Shown in pieces: positions 1 to 9,080 of a DNA stretch of 64,000 nucleotides (positions within the stretch are counted from its first letter, which is position 1; each line of letters begins with the position of its first letter). Origin of the DNA: Geotoga petraea (lineage in GTDB: Bacteria; Thermotogota; Thermotogae; Petrotogales; Petrotogaceae). The stretch covers positions 411,757-475,756 of the forward strand of contig NZ_FMYV01000001.1 of the NCBI RefSeq assembly GCF_900102615.1, in the 5' to 3' direction. The notes beneath the pieces were generated by a model. That model saw nothing but the letters and a program-made list of their open reading frames with translations. It was not told the DNA's origin and ran no database searches. The translations under genes and the position numbers were made by a program.

Positions 1-2
1 AA

Positions 3-1592
3 AGAATTGAAGAATTATGGAAAAAAGTATATGGCGATAACGAATCTAAAAAAATGGATGATCTTATGAAATTGTTAGATGAGAAGAAAAAGAAAAACAA
101 ATATTTTCAAAAAGATAAAAAATGGCTTGAAAAAGGAATTATATATTCTTTATATGTAGATCACTTTTCAAGAGATTTAAAAGGTTTGAAAGAAAAGATC
201 CCTTATTTAAAAGATTTAGGAGTTAAAACAATTTGGCTGCTGCCAATTTTAGAATCGCCAATGCAGGATCAAGGTTTTGATATTTCAGATTATTATAAGG
301 TCAGATCAGATTTAGGAACAAATGAAGAATTTTATGAATTAATAGATCTTATACATGAAAACGGAATGAAAATAATTTTTGACATTGCTGTAAATCATAC
401 TTCTGTAGAACATGAATATTTTAAGAAGTCAAGGTCATCAAAAGTTAATCCTTACAGGGATTGGTATATATGGAATAAAGATAACAAAAAGTATAATTCT
501 ACCAGAATTCTTTTCAAAGGGATGATGGATAGCAACTGGGAATACGATGAAAAAACTGGAGAATATTATTTTCACAGGTTTTATGAAATACAACCTGATT
601 TGAACTATAAGAATCCAGATGTTTTGATAGAGATGATCAACATTCTTTCATTCTGGAAACTAAGAGGAATTGATGGGTTTAGAATGGATGCGGCTCCTTT
701 TTTATGGAAAGAAGAAGGAACTAACTCTGAGAATCTTGAAAAAACTCATCTCATATTAAAGATATTTAGAGAAGCTTTAGACTATATAAGCGAGGGAACA
801 ACACTAATAGCAGAAGCCAATCAACCTCCCAAAGATGTAGTTGAGTATTTTGGCCAAGGTGATGAATGCCATGCAGCGTATCATTTCCCATTAATGCCAA
901 AAGTCTATTTGGCAATTGCAGAAAATAAACCAGAATACATAATTCAAACACTATCAGAAAAAAACACGCCTAAAATCCCAGATAATTGTCAATGGCTTGT
1001 ATTTTTGAGGTGCCATGATGAACTAACTCTTGAATTTGTAACCGAAGAAGAGAGAAAGAAGATGTTGAATTACTTTCTACACGATAAAAGATGGTCTTTT
1101 AGAGAAGGAGAAGGAATATCTGGAAGATTAATGAATCTTTTCAAAGGCGATATAAGAAAAATTTTATTAGCTTATTCTTCAATGTTTTCAATAAGAGGTA
1201 CTTTTATAAACTATTATGGTGATGAAATAGGTATGGAAAATAACGACGATTATTATAAAATAATGAAAGAGATAACAGGGTATTCCGATTCGAGGTATTT
1301 CAACCGAGGACCGTTTGATTGGGAATTATTGGAAGAAATAAAATCTGGTAAAGAAACAGACAAGTTAAATCTTCATAAAAAAATTAAAGAAATGATCAAA
1401 ACTAAGAATGAAAATGAAGAGCTATTCAATCAAGAAGCCCAATTGTTAATTGATGATGGAATTTTAGTTTCAAAGCGATATAAAAATGGGAAGAAATTAT
1501 TAATTTACAACAATTTTAATGATAAAGAAAAAATTATTGAAGATATTCATTTAGAACCATACAGCTATGAATGGATCTTAAAGGAGGAATAA
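3..1592 (+). CDS. GH13 alpha-glucan enzyme, trehalose-synthase-like (5' partial)
   Basis: The reading frame is open to the window edge, so the true start lies upstream; the first internal ATG is at 54. The GH13 catalytic barrel is clear, numbering from that ATG: region I DIAVNHTS near residue 109, region II GFRMDAAPF near 208 (nucleophile Asp), region III LIAEANQP near 251 (acid/base Glu) and region IV FLRCHDELT near 319. The stretches DVVEYFGQGDECHAAYHF and PENCQW-like IPDNCQW resemble trehalose synthase (TreS), which interconverts maltose and trehalose. The N-terminal strand and the region after YYGDEIGM differ from TreS, so substrate is uncertain. No signal peptide is visible in the part present. 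It sits just upstream of a small tautomerase gene. Confidence 0.8.
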   Translation, partial: RIEELWKKVYGDNESKKMDDLMKLLDEKKKKNKYFQKDKKWLEKGIIYSLYVDHFSRDLKGLKEKIPYLKDLGVKTIWLLPILESPMQDQGFDISDYYKVRSDLGTNEEFYELIDLIHENGMKIIFDIAVNHTSVEHEYFKKSRSSKVNPYRDWYIWNKDNKKYNSTRILFKGMMDSNWEYDEKTGEYYFHRFYEIQPDLNYKNPDVLIEMINILSFWKLRGIDGFRMDAAPFLWKEEGTNSENLEKTHLILKIFREALDYISEGTTLIAEANQPPKDVVEYFGQGDECHAAYHFPLMPKVYLAIAENKPEYIIQTLSEKNTPKIPDNCQWLVFLRCHDELTLEFVTEEERKKMLNYFLHDKRWSFREGEGISGRLMNLFKGDIRKILLAYSSMFSIRGTFINYYGDEIGMENNDDYYKIMKEITGYSDSRYFNRGPFDWELLEEIKSGKETDKLNLHKKIKEMIKTKNENEELFNQEAQLLIDDGILVSKRYKNGKKLLIYNNFNDKEKIIEDIHLEPYSYEWILKEE

Positions 1593-1594
1593 AA

Positions 1595-1918
1595 ATGCCA
1601 TATATAAATTTAAAAGGATTTGAAGAGGATAAAGCAATATCAGAAAAAATAGTATCAAAAATTAGTGAAATAACTGAAAAGCCTAAAAAATACATTATGT
1701 TTTCAAACGAAGAAAATAAAATTTCTTTTAACAATAAAAGTGGTTATCTATTAGAGTATAGACAAATTGGAGAACTTGAATATGATAAAAAACTTAAAAT
1801 TGTTAAAGAAATAACAAAAATATTACAGGAAAAAAATATTCATCCCGAAGATATTTACTTTATATTTGATTTTTATCCCAGAGAAAATTGGGGTTGGAAC
1901 AATAAATTATTTGGTTAA
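1595..1918 (+). CDS. MIF / 4-oxalocrotonate-type tautomerase family protein
   Basis: A 107-aa protein starting MPYINLKGF, so Pro2 becomes the N-terminal catalytic proline typical of the tautomerase superfamily. The C-terminal part, NIHPEDIYFIFDFYPRENWGWNNKLFG in overlapping pieces (NIHPEDIYF, then WGWNNKLFG), matches the macrophage-migration-inhibitory-factor pattern of a strand followed by GWNN. Length fits the MIF subgroup (about 115 aa). The start at 1595 is preferred over the in-frame ATG at 1571 because AAGGAGG at 1580-1586 is correctly spaced and the Pro must follow Met. It lies 2 nt after the GH13 gene and is probably co-transcribed. Substrate unknown. Confidence 0.75.
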   Translation: MPYINLKGFEEDKAISEKIVSKISEITEKPKKYIMFSNEENKISFNNKSGYLLEYRQIGELEYDKKLKIVKEITKILQEKNIHPEDIYFIFDFYPRENWGWNNKLFG

Positions 1919-1920
1919 AA

Positions 1921-1957
1921 AAAACATTTCATGCTTAAAGCATGAAATGTTTTTTTA
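1921..1957. terminator. Bidirectional intrinsic terminator
   Basis: Inverted repeat 1921-1934 / 1940-1953 (14 bp, loop of 5) with a T run on the + strand and an A run before it, so it can end both the tautomerase transcript and the convergent minus-strand operon. Confidence 0.85.
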
Positions 1958-3316
1958 TTTAACTCTCTTTAATTTCCATTTACCCTGTCTATAAAAAATT
2001 ATTCCTATAAAAGTTTCAGTTAAATCTCCGAAAACATAAGATAGCCAAACCCAAATAATAGGTAATTCAAAAATTGATATGGCTATGAACAATATAGGTA
2101 TTTGGACCCCCCATCTGGATACAATGCTGGACACAAAAATCGGAAAATTATATCCAGATCCAGAGAAAGCGGTTGTCATACCAAAATAATAGCCCAAGAA
2201 AACGAGCCCGAATGAACCATATATGAGGAACTCAGTTCCATGTTTTATTACTTCAGGATCTTGGGTGAAAAGCGACATTATGTTATTTCCAAAGAAAACT
2301 ACTACAACTGTAAAAATTATCATAAAAGAAGAGGAAACCAATGAAGCAATCTTTGTTGTTTTTTCAGACCTCTCGACCATGTTTGCACCTAAAGATTGAC
2401 CAACAACTGTACTTCCACCCATAGAAAAACCAATCAAAGGAATAAAAGCAAAACCAAAAATCCTTCCTGCAATGCCGTTGGCAGCAATTGCAGAATTACC
2501 GTATAAAGCTACGAAACCAAGAACAAGTGTATTAGATATATTTCTTAAAAAAACTTCTATGCCATTTGGTAGCCCAATAGTCATGAGTTCTTTATCCATA
2601 TGATAATTTAGTCTAAACAATCCTTTTAACGAAGGTTTAATACCTTTTCTACCAGAAAATAAAATATAAAAGCCCATAAAAAAAGCAATACTTTGAGATA
2701 TAATTGTTGCAACAGCAGCTCCAAAAATACCTAAATTAAAACCAGGGATATTTAACAAAGGTACTGTCTCAAACATCATAATTGGATCCAAAACTATGTT
2801 AAATATACTGGCAAATATCATAATATACATGGGGGTATAAGAATCTCCTATGCATCTTAACGCCGTGTTCACGGAATAAGATGAAAACATTATCGGAAGA
2901 AAAAACATTCTTATATAACCATATTCTAACCCATTGTTTACTAAATCAGCTTCACCAAATAGACTCATTATAGGCTCTAAAAAAATGGAAAGTATAATAG
3001 CTGCCAAAGCTGCCATAATAAATTTAAAAGTAATTGTTTGTTCTATGGCAACTTTTGTTTCGTCTATGTCTTTCCTTCCAAAAGCTTGAGAAATTAAGGA
3101 AATAGAGCTCACACCGATTATTTCGTTTAGTGCTTCTATAACCCAGAAAATAGTTGTGAAAACAGTTACCCCGGCGATGGCATCAGAAGAGATCTTTCCG
3201 ATCCAAAAAATATCAACTAAATCGTAAACCATTTGTGCAGAAAAACCAATCATAGTCGGTACAGACATCACCAGTAAATTTTTGAATATACTACCTTTTG
3301 TTAGATCTCTTGTCAT
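1955..3316 (-). CDS. MATE family efflux transporter
   Basis: A 453-aa polytopic membrane protein with about 12 hydrophobic segments and the internal two-fold repeat of MATE/NorM/DinF exporters: GSIFKNLLVMSVPTMIGF at the N terminus, then KELMTIGLPNGIEVFLRN near residue 240 opening the second half. Family members export cationic drugs or metabolites in exchange for Na+ or H+. It is the last gene of the minus-strand operon 6943-1955 and ends at a bidirectional terminator. It is not a close repeat of the other MATE gene at 3805-5130. Substrate cannot be told from sequence. Confidence 0.88.
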   Translation of the reverse strand: MTRDLTKGSIFKNLLVMSVPTMIGFSAQMVYDLVDIFWIGKISSDAIAGVTVFTTIFWVIEALNEIIGVSSISLISQAFGRKDIDETKVAIEQTITFKFIMAALAAIILSIFLEPIMSLFGEADLVNNGLEYGYIRMFFLPIMFSSYSVNTALRCIGDSYTPMYIMIFASIFNIVLDPIMMFETVPLLNIPGFNLGIFGAAVATIISQSIAFFMGFYILFSGRKGIKPSLKGLFRLNYHMDKELMTIGLPNGIEVFLRNISNTLVLGFVALYGNSAIAANGIAGRIFGFAFIPLIGFSMGGSTVVGQSLGANMVERSEKTTKIASLVSSSFMIIFTVVVVFFGNNIMSLFTQDPEVIKHGTEFLIYGSFGLVFLGYYFGMTTAFSGSGYNFPIFVSSIVSRWGVQIPILFIAISIFELPIIWVWLSYVFGDLTETFIGIIFYRQGKWKLKRVK

Positions 3317-3333
3317 TATCCACCTCTAAATAA

Positions 3334-3768
3334 TTACCAATTTTCTATTTCATGGTAAACAACATCTCTATCATAATTGAATTTGTATGATCTTGGGGAT
3401 ACTTCATCACCGAAAAAATCTTTTTCAATGTTGTCATAACTTCCTGCATTAAATTTGTATTCTATAGTTTTCCCTTTTGGCATATCAAAAGTTATTTCCC
3501 ATTCTCCAAAGTTATTTTTCTTTAATCTATATTCTGCATCGCCCGGAATCCAATTGTTGAAATCTCCCATTAAATAAATGTATTTTCCTGGAATTTCAGG
3601 AAAATCAGATACAATAAAAGTTACTGAGTATTTAGTCTCAGAAATTTGGGTGTCTTTTTCAGGAACTTCAATAGAATTGTTTTGGTTGTTAGTTGCGGAA
3701 CAAGAAGCAAACAATAAAAGAACAAAAATCAAAATGATACTAAAAATATTTTTTTTCACAAAACCCAC
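3334..3768 (-). CDS. Exported lipoprotein with CBM48/AMPK-beta-type glycogen-binding domain
   Basis: A 144-aa protein with a lipoprotein signal (hydrophobic stretch ending LLLFASCSA, Cys at about residue 22). After a short polar linker, a single immunoglobulin-like domain (about residues 45-144) carries the carbohydrate-binding module 48/20 pattern: VTFIVSDFPEIPGKYIYLMG, then DFNNWIPG and FGEWEITFDMPKG, then YKFNAGS. Such domains bind glycogen or starch. It probably displays an alpha-glucan binding module on the outer face of the cytoplasmic membrane. It lies between two MATE genes and downstream of a cytoplasmic GH13 enzyme, suggesting a shared alpha-glucan theme. RBS GGAGG precedes the ATG. 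Confidence 0.75.
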   Translation of the reverse strand: MGFVKKNIFSIILIFVLLLFASCSATNNQNNSIEVPEKDTQISETKYSVTFIVSDFPEIPGKYIYLMGDFNNWIPGDAEYRLKKNNFGEWEITFDMPKGKTIEYKFNAGSYDNIEKDFFGDEVSPRSYKFNYDRDVVYHEIENW

Positions 3769-3804
3769 CTCCTAAAACAATTAAAGCAGAATTTAAAAAT
3801 ATTA

Positions 3805-5130
3805 TCAAGTTAAATCTCTAATCCATTTTTCTTTTTTATAACGTATGAAGAACAACACGCCTTTTATAGACTCAGAAATTATCATAGCTGATATTATTCC
3901 ATAGAGTCCGAAAGAAAGATATAATCCTAATAAATAAGTTAGAGGTAATTGAATGCCCCAAAAACCAATTATTGTTATCAGCAAATTAGCCCATGTGTCG
4001 CCTCCAGTTCTCAGGATAAAAGGTAAAATAATGTTAAATGTTTGAGCGTAAATTAAAATAATAATAAAATTTAAACTAGATAATCCAAGTTTTAGAGTTT
4101 TTTCATCAATGTTGAACAAAGAAAAAATTTGATTTTTGAATATAATAACTACAAAAATAAATAGTGTTGTTAAACTTACGGATAAAATTATAGAATTTAC
4201 AGACTTAGCTCTTGCTTCATTAAATTCTTTTTTCCCTAATTCTGTTCCTAAGATACCTACCGAAGCAGCAGCAATAGCATTTATTGGAGTTAAAACTAAC
4301 TGTTGAAAGACTTTCATTATTTCAAAGACTGCCACTTCTGAAACTCCAATTAAAAAAACTAAACTTGTGTGTACAACCATAGCAAATTGCCAAACTGCTC
4401 CATCTATAGACATAGGAAGAGAAATTTTCATAAGTTTTTTAAATTTAGGAAAATCAAAAGTAAATGAAAATGGAATTGATTTTTTATTGAAATAAATTAT
4501 AATAAAAAACATAATAAAAATAAATTCCGAAATTCTTGCGATAAGCGTTGCATATGCAACACCTTGAACTCCTAAATCTGCAACAAATATAAAGTACCAG
4601 TCTCCTAAAGCGTTTATTCCAAGTGAAATAAAGGTGGCCATCATTGGAAATATATTTCTTTTTATTGAAATAAAAAAAGAAGACATATTGGACGATAACA
4701 AACTAAATAAAAATGTTGGAATAATTATTGTAAAGTATAAATTCGATATATCCAAAGTCTCATTTTTTATATTCATCATACTCAAAAAATCTTTAGAATA
4801 CATGTTAAAGATTAAAATCAGTACCACTCCAATTAGTATTGAAAATAGAATAACAGTTGAAAACAACATAGAAAATTCTTTTTTCTTATTTGAACCCAAG
4901 TATTGTGAAGAAAGAACTGTTAGTCCTGCAGAAAAAGAGAAAAAAATTGTTAAAAATAATCCAAAAAGTTGGTTAGCAGCACCCACGCCAGCTATAGAAT
5001 TTTCCCCCAATTGACCAACGAAAACCTTATCTGCGATTCCCAAAAACATTCTAAAAGAATTTTGCATTACCAGAGGAAAAGCTACAATTATCAATTCTTT
5101 CATCCTTACAAAAGATAAATAGTTATTCAT
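3805..5130 (-). CDS. MATE family efflux transporter (second copy)
   Basis: A 441-aa polytopic protein with about 12 membrane segments and MATE features: KELIIVAFPLVMQNSFRM near the N terminus, then FVGQLGENSIAGVGAANQ, a signature of the first half, and a second repeat starting KKLMKISLPMSIDGAVWQ. It lies 36 nt upstream of the lipoprotein gene and 4 nt downstream of the GH13 gene, so it belongs to the same minus-strand operon. The two MATE proteins are clearly divergent, so this is not a recent duplication. Transport substrate unknown. Confidence 0.88.
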   Translation of the reverse strand: MNNYLSFVRMKELIIVAFPLVMQNSFRMFLGIADKVFVGQLGENSIAGVGAANQLFGLFLTIFFSFSAGLTVLSSQYLGSNKKKEFSMLFSTVILFSILIGVVLILIFNMYSKDFLSMMNIKNETLDISNLYFTIIIPTFLFSLLSSNMSSFFISIKRNIFPMMATFISLGINALGDWYFIFVADLGVQGVAYATLIARISEFIFIMFFIIIYFNKKSIPFSFTFDFPKFKKLMKISLPMSIDGAVWQFAMVVHTSLVFLIGVSEVAVFEIMKVFQQLVLTPINAIAAASVGILGTELGKKEFNEARAKSVNSIILSVSLTTLFIFVVIIFKNQIFSLFNIDEKTLKLGLSSLNFIIILIYAQTFNIILPFILRTGGDTWANLLITIIGFWGIQLPLTYLLGLYLSFGLYGIISAMIISESIKGVLFFIRYKKEKWIRDLT

Positions 5131-5134
5131 GTAA

Positions 5135-6454
5135 TCACCTTATAGAAAAATAGATTCCTGGAGTTATAGTATCATTAATTTTATAAATTTTTTCATCAAT
5201 CAAATTTTTAAACTTCTTAAAATTATTATTTATCGTTTTCTTTACAATGTAAATATCCAAATATTCTCTTTTATAATTTTTTCTCATTATTAAATAATCA
5301 TTAGAAGAATCAATATATTTAAAATTACCTTGAGACATTATTCCATAATCCTTTCTAAGATTCAATAATTTTTTTGTAAAGCCGTATATTTCTTTTTCTT
5401 TACAGCTCCAGTTTTCTGGGAAAATCATTGGTACTCTACCACTTTCGTTAAAGTTTTGATAATTTTTATCTCCTCTAAGACATATTTCATTGCCATACTC
5501 AAGCATAGTATTGCCATTCATTATAAAAACTAAACCCATCGCTATTTTAAAATAATCTAAATTATCTGTATAATCAATAAACCGGGGTAGATCATGATTT
5601 TCAATAAAATAAGTCATTTTTGCCTCATCAAAATTTAACTTTTCAGATTGTTCTATAGCTAAAAATAGATTTTCTAAATTTATATTTTTATTTATGATGT
5701 TGGTAATTTTACTATAAAAAGAAAAATCAAAAAGACTTGTAAAAACGTTTTCATCTTTATAAAATAAAAAATCTTTTATTAAATTGTAATTTTCTTCATC
5801 GTTCCCTTGGTCATTCCAAATTTCGCCTAAAAGGATTACATTTTTCTTTATATCTTTCATTCTTTTTGAAAAATCAAACCAAAAATCTTTAGGTAGCCCA
5901 ATTGCATGGTCTAGTCTATAACCATCAATATCAAAGTTTTTTAACCAATATTCGCCAACTCTAATCAAAAACTCCTTAGTATCTGGATCTTCAACATTCC
6001 AAAACAAAAAAAGATTTTGCCATCTTATCTCTTGAGGAGATTGAGGACTTTCAGTTTTCGGTTTTAAATCAAAAGGTATATTTTCAAAGTTATAATTTTT
6101 TGATGCGTGATTTAAAACTAAATCTAATATTATCTTTATATCACGTTTATGAAATTCCGATATAACTTTATTTAATAAATTTTTAGATTTTTCGGGATCT
6201 TTATAAGCAATATTTTCTGATATTTTGAAGTAATCTTTTGTGTCGTAACCGTGGGTAGTTTCGGAATCAAAAATTGGTCCCAAATATACTAAATCAATAC
6301 CTAAATCAGCAATATAATCAATTTTTTCTAAAACACCTTGCAAATCTCCTTCAATATTATGTTTTTCATGGTGTAAATAATCGTTTTCGTTGTAATCATT
6401 TCCTCTATAACCATTATAGAAAAATTTTAGTAAAATATGATACCCATTGAACAT
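5135..6454 (-). CDS. GH13 alpha-amylase family enzyme, cytoplasmic
   Basis: A 439-aa protein without signal peptide. GH13 landmarks are present: GYDTKDYF near residue 69, region I LDLVLNHAS near 112, region II IDGYRLDHA near 177 (nucleophile Asp), region III LLGEIW near 208 and region IV FIENHDLPRF near 287. The short form (barrel plus a small C-terminal beta domain, no N-terminal immunoglobulin-like domain) fits intracellular maltodextrin-active enzymes, but exact specificity is not readable. It is translated 3 nt after the upstream membrane-protein gene and followed within 4 nt by a MATE gene, indicating one operon. Confidence 0.85.
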   Translation of the reverse strand: MFNGYHILLKFFYNGYRGNDYNENDYLHHEKHNIEGDLQGVLEKIDYIADLGIDLVYLGPIFDSETTHGYDTKDYFKISENIAYKDPEKSKNLLNKVISEFHKRDIKIILDLVLNHASKNYNFENIPFDLKPKTESPQSPQEIRWQNLFLFWNVEDPDTKEFLIRVGEYWLKNFDIDGYRLDHAIGLPKDFWFDFSKRMKDIKKNVILLGEIWNDQGNDEENYNLIKDFLFYKDENVFTSLFDFSFYSKITNIINKNINLENLFLAIEQSEKLNFDEAKMTYFIENHDLPRFIDYTDNLDYFKIAMGLVFIMNGNTMLEYGNEICLRGDKNYQNFNESGRVPMIFPENWSCKEKEIYGFTKKLLNLRKDYGIMSQGNFKYIDSSNDYLIMRKNYKREYLDIYIVKKTINNNFKKFKNLIDEKIYKINDTITPGIYFSIR

Positions 6455-6457
6455 AAA

Positions 6458-6943
6458 CTATATCTCCTTTTTTAATTTATTTAGATATTTGTATCTAATT
6501 AAAACTTCAACTTTTTTAAAACTATATTTTAACGAGATAAACATGAAAATACCTATAATATACCAAATATTTTTTAAAAAAAGTTCCACATTTGAACCAT
6601 CAATTATGATAACAGAATAAAGAATATAATTTCCCAATAATACAGGTATGACTAATAAATATGAGTAGAATTTTTTTTCAATCATATTTGAAACAGTGCT
6701 GGGAATAAGAATTAAAATAAAAAGAATCCAACCAAAAGGATCGTTAAAAAGTACAATTAAAAGTGAAGAAATTATTATACTCATAATAGTGTACCTTTTT
6801 TCTGTAAGCATATTCACAACCATAATTGGAATTGTAGAAAAAATGGTAAAAACAACTCCTAAAAACGGTATAAACATTTGTGAACTAAATAATATAACTG
6901 TCATTACAGTTAAAAGAGCTGTAATAGAAATTTGTTTTGTCAT
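6458..6943 (-). CDS. Small polytopic membrane protein, function unknown
   Basis: A 161-aa protein with about five hydrophobic segments and a basic C-terminal tail (KVEVLIRYKYLNKLKKEI). It opens with MTKQISITALLTVMTVILF. The size and layout recall S-components of ECF transporters or related small membrane proteins, but I see no diagnostic motif and do not assign it. It is the first gene of the minus-strand operon and is divergent from the MarR gene (59-nt gap), so the MarR protein may regulate both directions. RBS AAGGGG lies upstream of the ATG. Confidence 0.6.
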   Translation of the reverse strand: MTKQISITALLTVMTVILFSSQMFIPFLGVVFTIFSTIPIMVVNMLTEKRYTIMSIIISSLLIVLFNDPFGWILFILILIPSTVSNMIEKKFYSYLLVIPVLLGNYILYSVIIIDGSNVELFLKNIWYIIGIFMFISLKYSFKKVEVLIRYKYLNKLKKEI

Positions 6944-6971
6944 TTGATACCCCTTCTTTTTATGGTAAAAT
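6944..6971 (+). promoter_or_regulatory. Sigma-A-type promoter of the MarR/envelope operon
   Basis: TTGATA (6944-6949), 16-nt spacer, TAAAAT (6966-6971) with an extended TGG before the -10. It lies in the 59-nt divergent gap and ends about 30 nt before the MarR start. Confidence 0.6.
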
Positions 6972-7002
6972 AATAAGGTAACTATAAAAGGAGGAAATTA
7001 AA

Positions 7003-7443
7003 TTGAAAAAAACATCAGTTGAACTGGAAAAAACACTAAGAGATATTTGTTTTAAAATCAAAATAGAAGGTCGTAAGGTTTTGAAAAGATTTGACATTTC
7101 TTCAGCTCAATTCGATCTCCTTCAACTATTATACTTTAAAGGAGAAAAAAAGTTAAGTGATATAAGTAAGAAATTGGGAGTTACGAAGAGTACAACAACT
7201 GGTTTGATTAAAAGACTTTTAATTCAAGAATTGATAGAGAAAAAGCAATCCGATGAAGATAAGAGAGTTTATAACGTAAAAATATCAAAAAAAGGAAGTG
7301 AAATAATAGAAGAGGTTATAGATAGACGTGTGGATTTAATAAGAAAAATTACAAACAAAATGGGAAAAGACGATTCTTTTATAGAAAAACTAATCGAACT
7401 AGATAAAACACTCAATGAGGTGGTAGAAGGCGATGAAGTATAA
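7003..7443 (+). CDS. MarR family transcriptional regulator
   Basis: A 146-aa winged-helix regulator. The recognition region reads KLSDISKKLGVTKSTTTGLI (about residues 52-71) followed by the wing KKQSDEDKRVYNVKISKKG, typical of MarR. The start is TTG at 7003, chosen because AAGGAGGAA at 6988-6996 is ideally spaced and the protein then begins at the normal MarR N terminus. The stop overlaps the next gene by 11 nt, so it is the first gene of the envelope operon 7003-13311. It is divergent from the MATE/GH13 operon. Autoregulation and control of that operon are inference. Confidence 0.88.
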   Translation: MKKTSVELEKTLRDICFKIKIEGRKVLKRFDISSAQFDLLQLLYFKGEKKLSDISKKLGVTKSTTTGLIKRLLIQELIEKKQSDEDKRVYNVKISKKGSEIIEEVIDRRVDLIRKITNKMGKDDSFIEKLIELDKTLNEVVEGDEV

Positions 7444-9064
7444 AAGGTTAAGTTTGTTATTTTGTTTGATTTTGTTTTTTAGTGCCAATTTTGCAGCAAC
7501 TGTAAATGTTAATGCATTGAATGGTTCTTCAGTTTTTGTTAATGGAAGTATGCATGAAGTTATAAAGAATAATGGAGTTGAATTGCAGTTAAATGATGGC
7601 ACTTACACCATAAAAGTTTCAAAACAAGGGTACTCAGATTATACAGAAACAATAGAAATATCTGATGGACAGAATTATATTTTAAACGTAGAACAAAATC
7701 CTTTAAGTAGGATCGTATTTAACAATGAATTTGAAATATCAGTAAGTTATAAATATCAAAATGAGGTTATAACAAAAGAATTAGATAAACACTCATATTT
7801 GGATTTACCGTCTTCAGTTAATGAAATTGAAGTTGATTCTTCTGGATATCAAAAAGAATCTATAAAATTAAATTTATTACCTTTTGATGAAAAGGTAATA
7901 GATCTTGTTATGCTTAAAGAAAATTATTTTATTTTGGAATCTATTCCCTCAAATGCTAAAGTATATGTTGAAGATAAATTAATAGGAGAAACCCCTTTAG
8001 AGTTGAACTCGGAATATTCTGACCTCATAACATTAAAAAAAGAAGGGTTTATTTCAAAAAAAATAGAATATAACGGAGAAAAAACTTTAAAAGTAGAGCT
8101 AATAGACGGGGTTAATCTTACAATAGAGAGTGTTCCAAGTGGTGCTGCAATATATAATGGGGATAAATTTTTAGGTATAACTCCTTTAAATACAACAGTA
8201 GAAGAAGGTAATTATAAGTTAAAAATTGTATATACAGGTTATGAAACAAAAAATTTAAATATTAAAGTGAGCGAAGAAACTTATAACAACTATAGAGTTG
8301 TTTTACAAAGTGAATTAACTAAAATTGAACTCTTAAACGCTGAAAATGTCGAATTAAATATAGATGGAAACTTTTTGGGTAAAGGAATAGATTTTATATA
8401 TTTGGACAATAAAGAACATTTAATGAGAGTAAAAAATTCCGAAAAAGTTTATACGTTTATTTTATCAAAAAACATAGGAGAATATATAGATTTTAAAAAG
8501 AACACATTTATCAACGTTATTAGCAAAGAGGGAAAAACATTTAGTATAAATTCAAAAACATACTATACTCCCACTACGATAAAATTAACTTTGTTAGCTG
8601 ATACACAATATTATACTTTGAATACTGTGAATAGGTCTTACAATTTAAAACTTAATTCTGGAAATGGTTATGATATTTTCTTAGACAATTCATCGGCAAT
8701 ATTTTATGGTTCTAATGTAGAAGATTCAAATGTTTATATAGATGGTAAATTAATACTTGATGAAAAAATTATTCCTTTAGGCAAAAAAATAGTCGAAGTA
8801 AAAACTAATTTTGAAGAAAAAACTTCAAGTGAAACTATAGTTTTAGAAGAAAATAAAGTTACAATAAAAAATTTCAATTTAGAAAAGACTTATCCTGTAA
8901 GAATAGATGCTTCTAATTTATTTGTTATAAATAATAAAACATATAACCAGAGCCCATACTACTTATATCTAAAATCTGGTGCCAATGTTATAGAATATAA
9001 AGGTATAAAAGCAGTTATATTTATTTATGGACCTGAATATATTAATTTAGATTCATTATTTTAA
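7433..9064 (+). CDS. Exported PEGA-repeat protein
   Basis: A 543-aa protein with a signal peptide (LSLLFCLILFFSANFAA) and several PEGA-type beta-sandwich repeats: about residues 25-75 (VFVNGS then GTYTIKVSKQGY), 165-222 (SIPSNAKVYVEDKLIGETPL) and 227-293 (SVPSGAAIYNGDKFLGITPL). Two weaker copies follow (LNIDGNFLGKG near 310; NVYIDGKLILDEK near 437). PEGA domains are common in cell-surface proteins and are thought to bind wall or envelope components. No membrane anchor at the C terminus, so it is probably periplasmic. It overlaps the MarR gene and precedes the Omp-alpha-like gene by 16 nt, pointing to an envelope role. Confidence 0.8.
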   Translation: MKYKRLSLLFCLILFFSANFAATVNVNALNGSSVFVNGSMHEVIKNNGVELQLNDGTYTIKVSKQGYSDYTETIEISDGQNYILNVEQNPLSRIVFNNEFEISVSYKYQNEVITKELDKHSYLDLPSSVNEIEVDSSGYQKESIKLNLLPFDEKVIDLVMLKENYFILESIPSNAKVYVEDKLIGETPLELNSEYSDLITLKKEGFISKKIEYNGEKTLKVELIDGVNLTIESVPSGAAIYNGDKFLGITPLNTTVEEGNYKLKIVYTGYETKNLNIKVSEETYNNYRVVLQSELTKIELLNAENVELNIDGNFLGKGIDFIYLDNKEHLMRVKNSEKVYTFILSKNIGEYIDFKKNTFINVISKEGKTFSINSKTYYTPTTIKLTLLADTQYYTLNTVNRSYNLKLNSGNGYDIFLDNSSAIFYGSNVEDSNVYIDGKLILDEKIIPLGKKIVEVKTNFEEKTSSETIVLEENKVTIKNFNLEKTYPVRIDASNLFVINNKTYNQSPYYLYLKSGANVIEYKGIKAVIFIYGPEYINLDSLF

Positions 9065-9080
9065 TCCGGGGGGTGTATTT

